Counted from the first letter of the stretch, positions 16,410 to 24,631 are shown. The stretch: DNA of 39,668 nucleotides from Legionella maioricensis (GCF_023618015.1 NZ_JAJKBJ010000027.1:1-39668); one strand, 5' to 3'. Notes: generated from the letters alone by a model not told the origin. Numbers and translations are program-made.

Positions 16410-18530
16410 ATGACTTTTTTGTTTGCTTCTGCCTTGGTTATACCAGGTTACGAATCTTTATCTGAAGAAACAAGAACCATTTTTGAAAACTCGCTCCCTG
16501 GTAGAAAGTTTTCTCAAGTAGCTCAGAGTATTTTAACTTCCTCTGAAGAGTTAAGAACATCATCGCGATTTTGGCACAGCTTCACTGGAACTGCTGAGCA
16601 AAAGAAACAAGCTTTTCAAAGTCAATTGAATACTCAAAAAAAAGAGTTAATGGACGACATTAGTGAAATGGATGAGTATAAAACACTGGTCATCCATATG
16701 ACTCATGCCTTGCTTGAACGAGAGATTGATGAGTTTCAATTACTAACAAAGAACCAGCAACAAGCACTCTCCAGAACCGAATTTTCAAAAAAATTATTCA
16801 CCACTCTTGCTCAGCTTGATTCTCAAATAGAGAAAGAAAGGCAGGAACAGGATGAGTTGAGCTTGTGGTCGAGAATAAGCGGCTCTGGCGCCGCACTCGA
16901 TGTCTACATAAATCAACTGCAAACTGAAAGGGAAGAGGCTATTCAACTTTGGAAGACGGAATTTCTCCAAAATCCTGGTCTGGCTTCCTTTAGAGAGACG
17001 ATTGAAGAACAGCAGAAAATAATTCGTCAGAAACAACTAGAGCAAAAACGTATTCATTTAAAAGAACATGCAACGCAATTAAGCGTGTTCTTCCCTTTAT
17101 TGAATTATCGTAAATTCATAACCGAAGAACCTATTATCGATCAGATACGCGCTAAATATTGGGCTGCGGGAGAGACAGCGGATCCAGAGAAAGTGGATGA
17201 GGAGTTGTTAACGGAGTTACTGTATTTTTGCATGCAACAAATGAATTATATCGAAATAGATTTTATGAATCTTGATGCATTCAACAAAAAACATGCAAAT
17301 CGAATGGCTCGGGAAATTCTTAATTCTTTTAATAACAATACCCATCTGGATTTGGATGACTGGTTTAAAAAGTATGAAAATAAATTGCATCAGCAGATTA
17401 TCAAGCAATTGCAATTAATTAATGGTAAAAAATGGGAAGTGCGACAAAATGGACTAACAGAGGATTTATTAGAGTCATTGTCTTATTTGTGGAATAGTCG
17501 AGCAGTTAATCGAGCCAATGAATTTCTGCGTAAGATGGCAGATGCTCATGGTTTTATCCAGGCCACCAGCTTTTCCACGCAAAATGAAAGTTCTTATTTA
17601 GCCATCCTTGATGTATATAACTATGCTCGTCATCAAGAACAAATTTCTGAAGTTCGATCTGTTCTGTCGAGTTTATTAAGCCCCTTACTGCCTTTATATA
17701 ACGAATATAAAGACATTGCGTTATATGAAAAAAATCCCTATTGGAAATCATTTAGAACCATTATGCCAATAGTTATTATCGTTGCTTTTATTATTTTAGT
17801 GGCGGTTATTTTAGCTCCGTTGGCTTTGCCTGAGTTGGCCTTTACCGCAGCATTTGTACCTGCTTTACTGATTGGTTTAGCGCTGGCTACCAAGTATGTT
17901 TCTGTTAAAAATGATCTGTATAAAAAGTTACGGGAGCGCTACTATGGTGGTGCTTTTGAGATTCCTGAATTTCAAGTCAATGCAAGAATGTTGGGTGCTT
18001 TTGGCACCATGGAAAATGCCAGTAAGGTGAGAACATTTTATATAACCGGTTTAAAGAATTGCGATGACCTCGAAAAGGAATACAGTTTAAAGCATGAGCA
18101 AGGCCTTCTTAGCCAGCAAGATATTGATCTTAGAAGAGAAAACCGGACTAAAAGGCATCAACTATGTCTGGAATGGTACGATATTCATAGTAATAACGAT
18201 CTGGACTTCCACCGAGCCCCATTAATCGTTTCGACTCGTTTGCAGCAAAACAGTGAGCAAGAGTTTCAACAATTACAAAACGCATTGCAAGAAGAGAGGG
18301 AATTAATACGTCAGTCTGTAGCCGAAGTCACTACTGATCTTAAAGAGACTATTGTTTCCCATAACAAAATGCCTGCTGCTATTGAACAAGACGCAGAAAG
18401 AGAGTCTACGACAATTAAAACGAATTACCGGTATGGATTATTTAGTCCGCCTCGCTGTTTAAAACTTAAAGCTCATATTGAAGAACTGGCTGATTTCAGG
18501 GCCCAAATAAGTACTGTAGCCGTCGGTTAA
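16410..18530 (+). CDS. Coiled-coil protein with membrane hairpin, effector-like
   Basis: A 706-residue protein of no recognised family. The first about 440 residues are highly charged and helical, with long Glu/Gln/Lys-rich stretches (for example around residues 140-230) that suggest coiled coil. A strongly hydrophobic pair of segments spans about residues 451-497. The C-terminal about 200 residues are again charged helices rich in Glu and Arg. This layout resembles Legionella LegC-type effectors, which pair coiled coils with a membrane hairpin, but there is no recognised sequence similarity. AGGA lies 6 nt before the ATG. It is divergent from the giant SecA-like gene, and its stop overlaps that of the TfoX-N gene. 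No obvious acidic block precedes the C-terminus. Confidence 0.8.
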   Translation: MTFLFASALVIPGYESLSEETRTIFENSLPGRKFSQVAQSILTSSEELRTSSRFWHSFTGTAEQKKQAFQSQLNTQKKELMDDISEMDEYKTLVIHMTHALLEREIDEFQLLTKNQQQALSRTEFSKKLFTTLAQLDSQIEKERQEQDELSLWSRISGSGAALDVYINQLQTEREEAIQLWKTEFLQNPGLASFRETIEEQQKIIRQKQLEQKRIHLKEHATQLSVFFPLLNYRKFITEEPIIDQIRAKYWAAGETADPEKVDEELLTELLYFCMQQMNYIEIDFMNLDAFNKKHANRMAREILNSFNNNTHLDLDDWFKKYENKLHQQIIKQLQLINGKKWEVRQNGLTEDLLESLSYLWNSRAVNRANEFLRKMADAHGFIQATSFSTQNESSYLAILDVYNYARHQEQISEVRSVLSSLLSPLLPLYNEYKDIALYEKNPYWKSFRTIMPIVIIVAFIILVAVILAPLALPELAFTAAFVPALLIGLALATKYVSVKNDLYKKLRERYYGGAFEIPEFQVNARMLGAFGTMENASKVRTFYITGLKNCDDLEKEYSLKHEQGLLSQQDIDLRRENRTKRHQLCLEWYDIHSNNDLDFHRAPLIVSTRLQQNSEQEFQQLQNALQEERELIRQSVAEVTTDLKETIVSHNKMPAAIEQDAERESTTIKTNYRYGLFSPPRCLKLKAHIEELADFRAQISTVAVG

Positions 18531-18889
18531 GTAGAGCTTCTGCTATCTGAGCGTGCTTTTTTACTTGATAAACGTTTTTTCTTGGGTAATGGTAATTCAA
18601 CTAAAGACCTCTTGATGAGCTCACTTAGCCATTCATGATCCTCCCACAACTCTCCTTGAATCAGCAGATAGGGTTTCGCTCCGGGATAGGGGGCGGCCTC
18701 AATAAAATCTCCGATAAATGCTTTTCCAATTTCAGTTGGTTTGACAAAGAGTTGATCATCACAGATTAAGGCAACGACTCTACCATCGCAATAAAGTGCG
18801 TATTCACCAAACATTTTTTTTGCACTCACCGTTCCTGCTTCCTGAATCTGTTCCATAATGAAATCAACGGTACTTTGTCTGGAGGCCAT
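18527..18889 (-). CDS. TfoX N-terminal domain protein
   Basis: A 120-residue protein matching the TfoX/Sxy N-terminal domain, with the family core KKMFGEYALYCDGRVVALIC and LFVKP. Full TfoX regulators of competence carry a second, C-terminal domain that is missing here; stand-alone N-domain proteins are common and their role is unknown. The tail is strongly basic (KKKRLSSKKAR). Its stop codon shares the TTAA at 18527-18530 with the stop of the convergent 706-residue gene. No strong ribosome site is obvious; the ATG at 18889 gives the usual family length. Confidence 0.88.
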   Translation of the reverse strand: MASRQSTVDFIMEQIQEAGTVSAKKMFGEYALYCDGRVVALICDDQLFVKPTEIGKAFIGDFIEAAPYPGAKPYLLIQGELWEDHEWLSELIKRSLVELPLPKKKRLSSKKARSDSRSST

Positions 18890-19103
18890 AGTAATCTTTT
18901 AGCGAATAAGGGTAGGTATAATGTACCATCTGTTAAGAGGTCTGGTAATAGGAACCTATGCAAATAAATTTCCTATATTTATTGACTTATCTTAAGGACA
19001 AATTTTTCGTTGCTTCAAAAAAATAATTAGCCAGAAAAATAATAAGATTCAAGTCGCCTTTTTAATCAATTACCCTCTTTGTGGGCAGAATTCGCTCTCT
19101 GTA

Positions 19104-19721
19104 TCAAAAGATCATAAAAGGATCTATAGAGGGATCCAGGTTGACTACATATTCTGTTCTTTGGGCTAATTCATCACGGATTTTTTCTCCAAATAATCGT
19201 GATATGACGTATAAACTCATGTCAATTCCGGCAGAAACTCCAGAGGCGGTAATCACCGAACCATCATCAACCCAGCGCGCTTTTTTAATCCAATTCACCT
19301 GAGTTCCTTGTTCTACTACCCAGTTAAAAGCTAATTTATTTGTTGTCGCTTTATGGCCATTCAAGACGCCTGCTTTTGCCAGTAAAGCAGCCCCAGTACA
19401 CACGGATAAGGTGAGTTCAGCTCTGGCGGAGCGCGATTTAATCCAGTGAAGTAAAGGTTCATTATTGACTTCTTTTCTGGTGCCTTTGCCTCCAGGAACT
19501 AAGAGATAATCCAAATGAGGTGCATTTTGCCAGCTAAATTCAGCACAAACCGCTTGCCCTTGAGTGGATTTTACTAAGCCTTGCTGTTCGGCAATCAGAG
19601 CGATGTTAATTTGATCCGGCAGCATACCAAACATTTGTAGTGGTCCGAATACATCTAATGTTTCAAATTCTGGAAAGAGTAACACGCCAAGAGTTTTGCG
19701 TGTTGGAGGGTGTTGATTCAT
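19104..19721 (-). CDS. DJ-1/PfpI superfamily protein, isonitrile-hydratase-like
   Basis: A 205-residue class I glutamine-amidotransferase-like protein. The nucleophile elbow LSVCTGA places the catalytic cysteine at C108 with T109 after it. FPEFETLDVFGP near the N-terminus supplies an acidic residue (D23), as in the isonitrile hydratase (InhA) group, where a Cys-Thr pair and an N-terminal Asp are used. LLVPGGKGTR and ASGVSAGIDMSLY complete the family pattern. The same fold is the N-terminal half of some AraC-type regulators, but no DNA-binding domain follows here. The substrate is unknown. It stands alone, with the repeat at 19781-19826 upstream of it. Confidence 0.87.
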   Translation of the reverse strand: MNQHPPTRKTLGVLLFPEFETLDVFGPLQMFGMLPDQINIALIAEQQGLVKSTQGQAVCAEFSWQNAPHLDYLLVPGGKGTRKEVNNEPLLHWIKSRSARAELTLSVCTGAALLAKAGVLNGHKATTNKLAFNWVVEQGTQVNWIKKARWVDDGSVITASGVSAGIDMSLYVISRLFGEKIRDELAQRTEYVVNLDPSIDPFMIF

Positions 19722-19780
19722 AAGATTATTCTGCTTGGCGGTTGATGATAAATACAGTATTAATTATCTAAAGAACTGAT

Positions 19781-19826
19781 GCAAGATCTTGTAATAACGT
19801 CGTTCCGACGAAGCAAAGGATCTTGC
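19781..19826. repeat. Palindromic repeat, GCAAGATC...GGATCTTGC
   Basis: Inverted arms GCAAGATCT (19781-19789) and GGATCTTGC (19818-19826) enclose a second dyad, CGTCG-TTC-CGACG. It lies between the DJ-1-like and GIY-YIG genes, just downstream of the latter. It belongs to the population of small palindromes in this window. Confidence 0.6.
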
Positions 19827-19836
19827 GTGTCATAAA

Positions 19837-20154
19837 TCATACTAATTTGTCATACAAATCGTCCCAATGAGGCTTTGTTTTTTCAATCAACGCCAATTTC
19901 TTTCTTCTTGAGCCACCTTTAAGTTGCTTTTCTCGAGATATGGCACTGAGCATATCCTCTGTTAGCTCATAATACACAAGAGATTTGCAGCCATATTTTT
20001 TAGTAAATCCATTAATATCAGCATATTTGTGCTCATATACTCTTTTGAGTAAATCACTGGTAACACCAGTGTAAATGGTGCCATTAAGTCTTTTCGCCAT
20101 AATATACACCGCAGGCTGTCGTTCACGCATGTTATTTATTTCTTTGTTGGACAT
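19837..20154 (-). CDS. GIY-YIG family nuclease (UPF0213/YhbQ-like)
   Basis: A 105-residue single-domain GIY-YIG protein. The two signature strands read VYIMAKRLNGTIYTG, followed by the expected arginine in LLKRVYEHK and a glutamate-lysine helix (ISREKQLKGGSRRKK). A C-terminal W-D-D-L-Y follows, as in this small family. Members cut DNA in vitro; their role in the cell is unclear. The first ATG at 20154 has no good ribosome site, and the methionine at residue 9 is an alternative with AAGAAA upstream. Confidence 0.88.
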   Translation of the reverse strand: MSNKEINNMRERQPAVYIMAKRLNGTIYTGVTSDLLKRVYEHKYADINGFTKKYGCKSLVYYELTEDMLSAISREKQLKGGSRRKKLALIEKTKPHWDDLYDKLV

Positions 20155-20236
20155 GTTTTAACGAATTAAAATCCGTGCTGGATTGCTCCCTCGCAACGAC
20201 GTATTGTACAGAGAATCAATTAAAATAAAATAATTC

Positions 20237-20265
20237 TTGCTTATCTACCTACCGATAGATATAAT
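20237..20265 (+). promoter_or_regulatory. Sigma-70 promoter of the tetR gene
   Basis: TTGCTT (20237-20242) and a perfect TATAAT (20260-20265) are separated by exactly 17 bp. The operator palindrome fills the spacer. The predicted start of transcription, 7-8 nt after the -10, coincides with the ATG at 20273. Confidence 0.65.
20242..20261. promoter_or_regulatory. TetR-type operator, autoregulatory site
   Basis: An imperfect 20-bp palindrome, TATCTACCTACCGATAGATA, lies between the -35 and -10 of tetR. It matches the site at 20864-20883 at 16 of 20 positions, including both outer half-site edges. Position and partner site together argue for the operator of the TetR protein encoded here, so the gene probably represses itself. 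Confidence 0.65.
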
Positions 20266-20272
20266 GGTGGTT

Positions 20273-20848
20273 ATGAACTATTCGCTGACCCAAGAAAGCA
20301 TTCTGAATGCTGCTGAGAACTTAATTCAAAAACGTGGTTACAATGCCTTTAGTTATAAGGACATTGCAGCAACTGTTGGAATTAAAACCTCGAGTATTCA
20401 TTATCATTATCCTTGCAAGGAAGATTTGGCTATTGCGGTTATAAATTGGCAATTACAGCGGATAGTGATTGGTTTAGACAAAATTAAAGGGCAAAAAGAA
20501 TTAACCACCAAACACAAGATCTTAGCGCTAATTGATGTCATTGTTTCATTAACATTTGGCGATGAAAAGAAGATGTGTCTTGGTGGCATGCTTGCCTCGG
20601 ATGCTTTATCGTTACCAGAGAGCCTCCAGAGCAAAGTCAGATATTTTTTCAATACTCTTTATAACTGGATTGAAGAAATTATGACTGAAGGGAAGCAATT
20701 AGGAGAGGTTAATTTGTTGTATCCTATTGATAACTTTGCCCATCTTTTGATCTTACAAATAGAAGGGGCTTTATTAATGTCACGTTTGTATGGTGATATA
20801 ACGCATATCAATTTAGTGAAACAATTTATTAACCATGTAATGAACTAA
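20273..20848 (+). CDS. TetR family transcriptional repressor
   Basis: A 191-residue regulator with the TetR N-terminal DNA-binding domain: ILNAAENLIQKRGYNAFSYK, then IAATVGIKTSSIHYHYPCKEDL containing the helix-turn-helix at about residues 27-46. The C-terminal half is helical and variable, the ligand and dimer domain. The ATG at 20273 is preferred because it starts the family's usual N-terminus. Earlier in-frame starts (TTG 20237, ATG 20264) fall within the promoter. It probably controls itself and the secreted protein 45 bp downstream through paired operators. Which molecule releases it is unknown. Confidence 0.9.
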   Translation: MNYSLTQESILNAAENLIQKRGYNAFSYKDIAATVGIKTSSIHYHYPCKEDLAIAVINWQLQRIVIGLDKIKGQKELTTKHKILALIDVIVSLTFGDEKKMCLGGMLASDALSLPESLQSKVRYFFNTLYNWIEEIMTEGKQLGEVNLLYPIDNFAHLLILQIEGALLMSRLYGDITHINLVKQFINHVMN

Positions 20849-20863
20849 TTTTTTTAACTAATT

Positions 20864-20883
20864 TATCTACCTTCTAGTAGATA
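20864..20883. promoter_or_regulatory. TetR-type operator before the tandem ABM-like gene
   Basis: A palindrome with perfect 7-bp arms, TATCTAC and GTAGATA, around 6 bp. It ends directly at the AGGAG ribosome site (20883-20887) of the gene at 20894. It is near-identical to the operator in the tetR promoter. A repressor bound here could block transcription from a local promoter or from tetR read-through. Confidence 0.7.
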
Positions 20884-20893
20884 GGAGCACCTA

Positions 20894-21631
20894 ATGAATA
20901 TCAAAAATATTTTAAATTCAAGCCTGCTTGGTTTAGGTCTGGTTGGTACATCAATTGCTGCTACACCAACAATTGAAAATGATCTTCGTCAGGCGAGTTA
21001 TATTCAATTTAAAGGCAACGCAGGACAAGAAATAAAACTGGCTGATTTTTTAAAAAATGGAGCCGCTTTGGTGCGCGAAACCGAACCGCAAACCCTATTT
21101 TGGTTTGCTCTTCAGGGCGAAAATGAGCTCGTTGCTATTTTTGACGTTTTTCATGATGATGCCGGAAGAACAGCGCATTTCGCGGGGAAAGTGGCGGCTG
21201 CGCTACACGATAATGCCGCCACTTTAATTAATGGTGGATGGGATAAAGGTGTGTTAGCTAACGTACAAAATTCCGAAATTATTGCTACCAACAACTATCA
21301 ATCAGATGTCGTGCTTAAAGCAGCCAAAGCCAGTTATATTGTGTTAAAAGCACAGCCGGGTAAAGAAAAAGAATTGGAAACTCTGTTAAGAGACGCTGCG
21401 AATATTATCAGCAAAACAGAGCCTGGTACTTCATTTTGGCTAGCATTAAAGCTTGATAGTACCACTTATGCCATATTTGATACTTTTGGTGATGAAGGAG
21501 CACGAACTGCTCATTTCAAAGGTGCCGTTGCGGAATCACTGAAGAATAATGCCAATCATTTGATTGTCGGAGGATGGCAACAAGGTGTTTTGAATAATGT
21601 TCATCATTTTAATATTATTGCCAGTTCTTAA
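20894..21631 (+). CDS. Secreted protein with two tandem ABM-like (YgiN-type) domains
   Basis: A 245-residue protein with a signal peptide (cleavage probably after SIAA, about residue 23) and two copies of a roughly 98-residue ferredoxin-like domain at residues about 34-131 and 146-243. Shared landmarks are ASYI, TEP...FW.AL, AIFD.F.D, ARTAHF.G (GRTAHF in the first), GGW..GVL.NV and EIIA/NIIA. This fits the antibiotic-biosynthesis monooxygenase/quinol monooxygenase superfamily, normally a small cytosolic dimer; here the fused pair would form the dimer inside one chain, in the periplasm or outside. AGGAG lies 6 nt before the ATG. The operator upstream makes it a likely TetR target, perhaps part of a response to a redox or toxic compound. 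Confidence 0.82.
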   Translation: MNIKNILNSSLLGLGLVGTSIAATPTIENDLRQASYIQFKGNAGQEIKLADFLKNGAALVRETEPQTLFWFALQGENELVAIFDVFHDDAGRTAHFAGKVAAALHDNAATLINGGWDKGVLANVQNSEIIATNNYQSDVVLKAAKASYIVLKAQPGKEKELETLLRDAANIISKTEPGTSFWLALKLDSTTYAIFDTFGDEGARTAHFKGAVAESLKNNANHLIVGGWQQGVLNNVHHFNIIASS

Positions 21632-21723
21632 TGGGGTTACTTTAGCTGGAATAATTTACGGCTGCACTAAGTTGATATTTTATATCCATCGCTGAAAAAA
21701 CAATCCAACTCTACTCCTACGTC

Positions 21724-21805
21724 CCCGCGGCACTTGTCCGCGGGAGCCATAGGGTGAGTCACAGAGCGAGATTCTTAGCTCCTGCAGACAAGCCGCAGTC
21801 GCAGG
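21724..21805. repeat. Paired palindromes, CCGCGG-ACTTGT-CCGCGG family
   Basis: The left hairpin at 21724-21744 has perfect 7-bp arms CCCGCGG/CCGCGGG. The right part at 21781-21805 (CCTGCAGACAAGCCGCAG...) holds the same CTTGTC/GACAAG core in reverse orientation, so the whole is a degenerate inverted element. A second copy is at 39601-39668. It lies between convergent genes and may act as a terminator. Confidence 0.7.
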
Positions 21806-21829
21806 TAAAGAGATGATCAAGAGGCGGTA

Positions 21830-22297
21830 TTACTGTTGAATACCAAACCATCCTCCAGTATCTCCACCCCCCCAGCATTGTTCATCAGCACAAGCAGGAA
21901 TTTTTTTCGCACATAATAGTTTAAACATTGGATCAGCACTTATATCTATTCCTTGATAACCTTCGGGTTGGCAAACGCGTGAAACATACTGACCTTTGAC
22001 CCGAATTTGCCCCATGACCGAAATGGTAGGCGAGACACTGTATACCCCAGGTTTATGGGAATAACACGCGACATAACAGCCTGGCGTGTCAGTATAACTG
22101 TTATCCGTTGGCAGCATCACTTTTGTGGCTCCCGGATAAGGATGATTAATCACTCCAGAATTCTGGATAACATAAACAGGATAGGGTGAAGGTAATAGAT
22201 CTTTACTGGCATTAAAAACAGGTAAGTGTCCATCAAGAGCAGCAAAACTTGGGCAGACCCATGCAAAACCTAAAATAATCCATAGTATTTTTCTCAT
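21830..22297 (-). CDS. Small secreted cysteine-containing protein of unknown function
   Basis: A 155-residue protein with a typical signal peptide (MRKILWIILG..., cleavage after SFAA, about residue 20). The mature part has six cysteines (GCYVAC, VCQ, LLC, PAC, EQCW), an even number that suggests disulfides in an oxidising compartment, and a Gly/Trp-rich end (CWGGGDTGGWFG). No family is recognised. Of two nearby ATGs, the one at 22297 is preferred: AAAGGA is 7-8 nt upstream of it but abuts the earlier one at 22303. It stands alone between two repeat-bearing regions. It could be exported further by type II secretion, but nothing in the sequence proves this. Confidence 0.78.
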   Translation of the reverse strand: MRKILWIILGFAWVCPSFAALDGHLPVFNASKDLLPSPYPVYVIQNSGVINHPYPGATKVMLPTDNSYTDTPGCYVACYSHKPGVYSVSPTISVMGQIRVKGQYVSRVCQPEGYQGIDISADPMFKLLCAKKIPACADEQCWGGGDTGGWFGIQQ

Positions 22298-22667
22298 AAC
22301 CATTTCCTTTAATGAATTGCTATTTGAGTATAGATTATCCTGAAGGAAAAATGTTCAATAATAATTCAAATAAGAAACTAGAAAATTTACTGACTTTCCC
22401 TCTGTCGAGATGTGGTATTTTGTGAACAGTTTGGGCATAATTAACTTTTATTAGTAGAGGCAAAATGGCTCAAAGAAATAACCGAGAGTATTTATTATTG
22501 AATGAATACTCGAATAACTTGTTTTTCACCAGATAAAAAATTGGTGCATTCGTATGTGACCGTAATAGGGGAGGACAAGTAATTTTAATCAACTACTTTC
22601 ATAGTAAGCGCAATCGTTCCTCTTAATGATAAAGAGATTTAGATAAAAAATTTTTGAAGGAAAAATA
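22298..22667. other. 370-bp intergenic region, largely featureless
   Basis: AT-rich region between two divergent secreted-protein genes. It must hold both promoters, but I cannot place them with confidence. It contains a perfect 7-bp inverted repeat (GAGTATT 22486-22492, AATACTC 22505-22511) inside the small candidate frame at 22465-22536, and a GGGGAGGA stretch at about 22567 with no suitable start codon close by. Confidence 0.5.
22465..22536 (+). CDS. Possible 23-codon small ORF
   Basis: ATG at 22465, preceded by AGAGG 5 nt upstream, opens a 23-codon frame beginning MAQRNNREYLLLNEYS and ending TAA at 22536. The predicted peptide is polar with one short leucine stretch. It is too short to judge by composition, and the hairpin inside it could instead be an RNA structure. 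Low confidence. Confidence 0.22.
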   Translation: MAQRNNREYLLLNEYSNNLFFTR

Positions 22668-23015
22668 ATGATGACACAGATCAAGAGCAATATAACCAGT
22701 ATTTGTGTGTTTGCTCTAAGCTTACTTAGCGCCGTTTCCATGCCTTCTTATGGTGAAGGGGGGCGTGTTGTGGGATGGCATGGTGGTAATTACCATGGCC
22801 ATGGTGGTGGTTACGGATACGGTCATGGTTATGGTTATGGTGGAGGTGGAGGTGGCTATTACGATCGCGGGGGCTTTTTTTTCGGATGGGGTGGCCCTAA
22901 TGTGATCATCAACGTACCAGCAGAACGCTATTACGCTCCCCCACCAATCGTATGCGAAAATGTCGAAGTGTGTAATCGCTATGACGAATGTTGGTTGGAA
23001 AGACAGTGCGGATGA
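22668..23015 (+). CDS. Secreted Gly/His/Tyr-rich protein
   Basis: A 115-residue protein with a signal peptide (hydrophobic stretch at about residues 9-25, cleavage near residue 29). Residues 31-75 are low-complexity Gly-His-Tyr repeats (HGGNYHGHGGGYGYGHGYG). A conserved-looking end has four cysteines (VCENVEVC, DEC, RQC) in its last about 22 residues. The His/Gly-rich part could bind metal ions or form a flexible surface coat; the cysteines probably form two disulfides. No family can be named. AAGGA lies before the ATG, and ATG 22671 is an equally possible start. Confidence 0.75.
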   Translation: MMTQIKSNITSICVFALSLLSAVSMPSYGEGGRVVGWHGGNYHGHGGGYGYGHGYGYGGGGGGYYDRGGFFFGWGGPNVIINVPAERYYAPPPIVCENVEVCNRYDECWLERQCG

Positions 23016-23152
23016 CCTCAGTGTTAGGCTAAGGCGCTTTAGGGTATTCACGATCTGGGCCACTTGGGGACAGCTCGTAAAAAAGTCATCAAGGCTCTCA
23101 ATGACAAATATTCTTATCCCGTGAATGCCGAGCGGTATGATATTCAAGGAAG

Positions 23153-23172
23153 ATTCCCGCTTGCGCGGGAAT
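23153..23172. repeat. Hairpin ATTCCCGC/GCGGGAAT, possible terminator
   Basis: Perfect 8-bp arms with a TTGC loop, between the convergent ends of the Gly-rich gene and dksA. It is a single-arm relative of the repeat family at 256-339 and 2455-2520. There is no long T-run on either side, so the terminator role is uncertain. Confidence 0.55.
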
Positions 23173-23203
23173 AAATAGGATGTTTTATATTGGAGACCGT
23201 GAA

Positions 23204-23680
23204 TTAGGAGCCTTGATTTTGGCGCTCTTTAATTTCGGATAAGGTTTTGCAATCGATACATAAAGTTGCAGTAGGTCTGGCTTCCAGTCGTTTTAGGCCA
23301 ATTTCTATACCGCAGGCTTCGCAATATCCAAAATCATCATTTCTCAAACGTTCCAAAGCATCTTCAATTTTTTTAATGAGTTTACGTTCTCTATCACGAG
23401 TACGTAATTCAATACTAAATTCTTCTTCTTGACTTGCTCTGTCAGAGGGATCAGGAAAATTAGCAGCCTCATCTTTCATGTGCGTCACGGTTCGATCAAC
23501 CTCTTCCATCAATGATTGACGCCAAGCCAGCAATATCTTTTCGATATGCGCCAGCTGTTTTTCATTCATATACTCTTCCCCTTCAGACTCTATATAGGGG
23601 GCGATTCCCATGCTACCGATTGCGTCGTTTTTCACGTTGTATAGTCTCTCATTGGTTTTATCAATTAAATGCCCTGTCAT
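23204..23680 (-). CDS. dksA: RNA polymerase-binding transcription factor DksA
   Basis: A 158-residue DksA, the ppGpp co-regulator that enters the RNA polymerase secondary channel and controls rRNA and amino-acid promoters. The coiled-coil tip DPSDRA supplies the two key aspartates (D77, D80). [20 protein letters not shown] is near-identical to the enterobacterial protein. The zinc finger cysteines are C120, C123, C141 and C144. A GGAGG 6 nt before the ATG at 23680 sets the start; an ATG 12 bp upstream would place this site inside the coding region. In Legionella, DksA helps drive the switch from replicative to transmissive phase (established knowledge). Confidence 0.97.
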   Translation of the reverse strand: MTGHLIDKTNERLYNVKNDAIGSMGIAPYIESEGEEYMNEKQLAHIEKILLAWRQSLMEEVDRTVTHMKDEAANFPDPSDRASQEEEFSIELRTRDRERKLIKKIEDALERLRNDDFGYCEACGIEIGLKRLEARPTATLCIDCKTLSEIKERQNQGS

Positions 23681-23791
23681 TTTAGCCTCCATCTCAACTC
23701 AATCCCTGAAACCGAGTTTTGCAGAAAGTGGCTAGGTATATACCAAAAAACTGCAATATCATCAATATAATAATTCGCTCATGCAGTACCC

Positions 23792-24631
23792 TTACGGACG
23801 GTAACCTCCACTCACCCTATCATGACCTTGAATGTCTTGCCAACAATGTATGTCCCTATATCCTATCTTATCAAGTATAGCTCTTACACCATTTTTTTGA
23901 TCATAACCGTGTTCTAATAACAGTAACCCATTAGGCAAAAGATAGTTATAACTACGATTAATAATACATTGTAGATCAGCTAATCCATCTTGACCACTAG
24001 CCAGGGCACTTAGTGGTTCAAAACGAAGGTCCCCTTGTTTTAAGTGTGGATCATGTTCTGCTATATAAGGAGGGTTAGATACAATGGCATGATAAGAAAC
24101 GTCCGGAAGATTATTGAACCAGTCGGAATGATAGAAAGAGACATTGCTTATTCCAAGATCCTGAGCATTTTTTCGGGCCATGTCCAGAGCCTCTATGCTG
24201 TAATCACAAGCGGTAATATCCCAGAAGGGCCTCTCTTTTGCCAGCGCTAAAGCAATAGCTCCACTGCCTGTACCTAAATCGAGTACGCGGATGTCTGGTT
24301 TATTGGGGAGCAGCTCCAGAGCCAATTCCACCAATCGTTCCGTTTCATGTCTTGGAATCAGCGTATGCTCATTAACTTTTAAGGAAAGTGACCAGAACTC
24401 GCGAGTTCCGGTGAGATAAGCAATGGGGATGCCTTGCGCCCGTTGTTCTATTAATTGTTGGTATTGATTCAGTTGCGTTGGGCTTAGCAACTCTTCGGGA
24501 TGGGCAAAGAGGTAGGCTCTGTTTTTATTTAACAGATGACCTAATAATAATTCGGCTTCCAGGCGTGAATCAGGGGCCAGTTGATCTAATTTTTGCAAGG
24601 CTTGTTCTAATGCCGTGCGAATATTAATCAT
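23792..24631 (-). CDS. prmC: Peptide chain release factor N5-glutamine methyltransferase PrmC
   Basis: A 279-residue methyltransferase that modifies the glutamine of the GGQ motif in RF1 and RF2. The N-terminal helical RF-binding domain is followed by an S-adenosylmethionine domain with VLDLGTGSG (residues 116-124) and the catalytic NPPY (186-189). The ATG at 24631 lies inside the 3' end of prfA (8-bp overlap), the classical hemA-prfA-prmC order, and gives the usual family length. The frame remains open upstream but only within prfA. Its substrate is encoded by the gene directly before it in the operon. Confidence 0.96.
   Translation of the reverse strand: MINIRTALEQALQKLDQLAPDSRLEAELLLGHLLNKNRAYLFAHPEELLSPTQLNQYQQLIEQRAQGIPIAYLTGTREFWSLSLKVNEHTLIPRHETERLVELALELLPNKPDIRVLDLGTGSGAIALALAKERPFWDITACDYSIEALDMARKNAQDLGISNVSFYHSDWFNNLPDVSYHAIVSNPPYIAEHDPHLKQGDLRFEPLSALASGQDGLADLQCIINRSYNYLLPNGLLLLEHGYDQKNGVRAILDKIGYRDIHCWQDIQGHDRVSGGYRP

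Noticed and set aside
22722..23147. 141-codon minus-strand frame opposite the Gly-rich gene
   Set aside because: Its Thr/Met-rich translation is the mirror of the Gly/His codon repeats of the plus-strand gene, which has the signal peptide and ribosome site.
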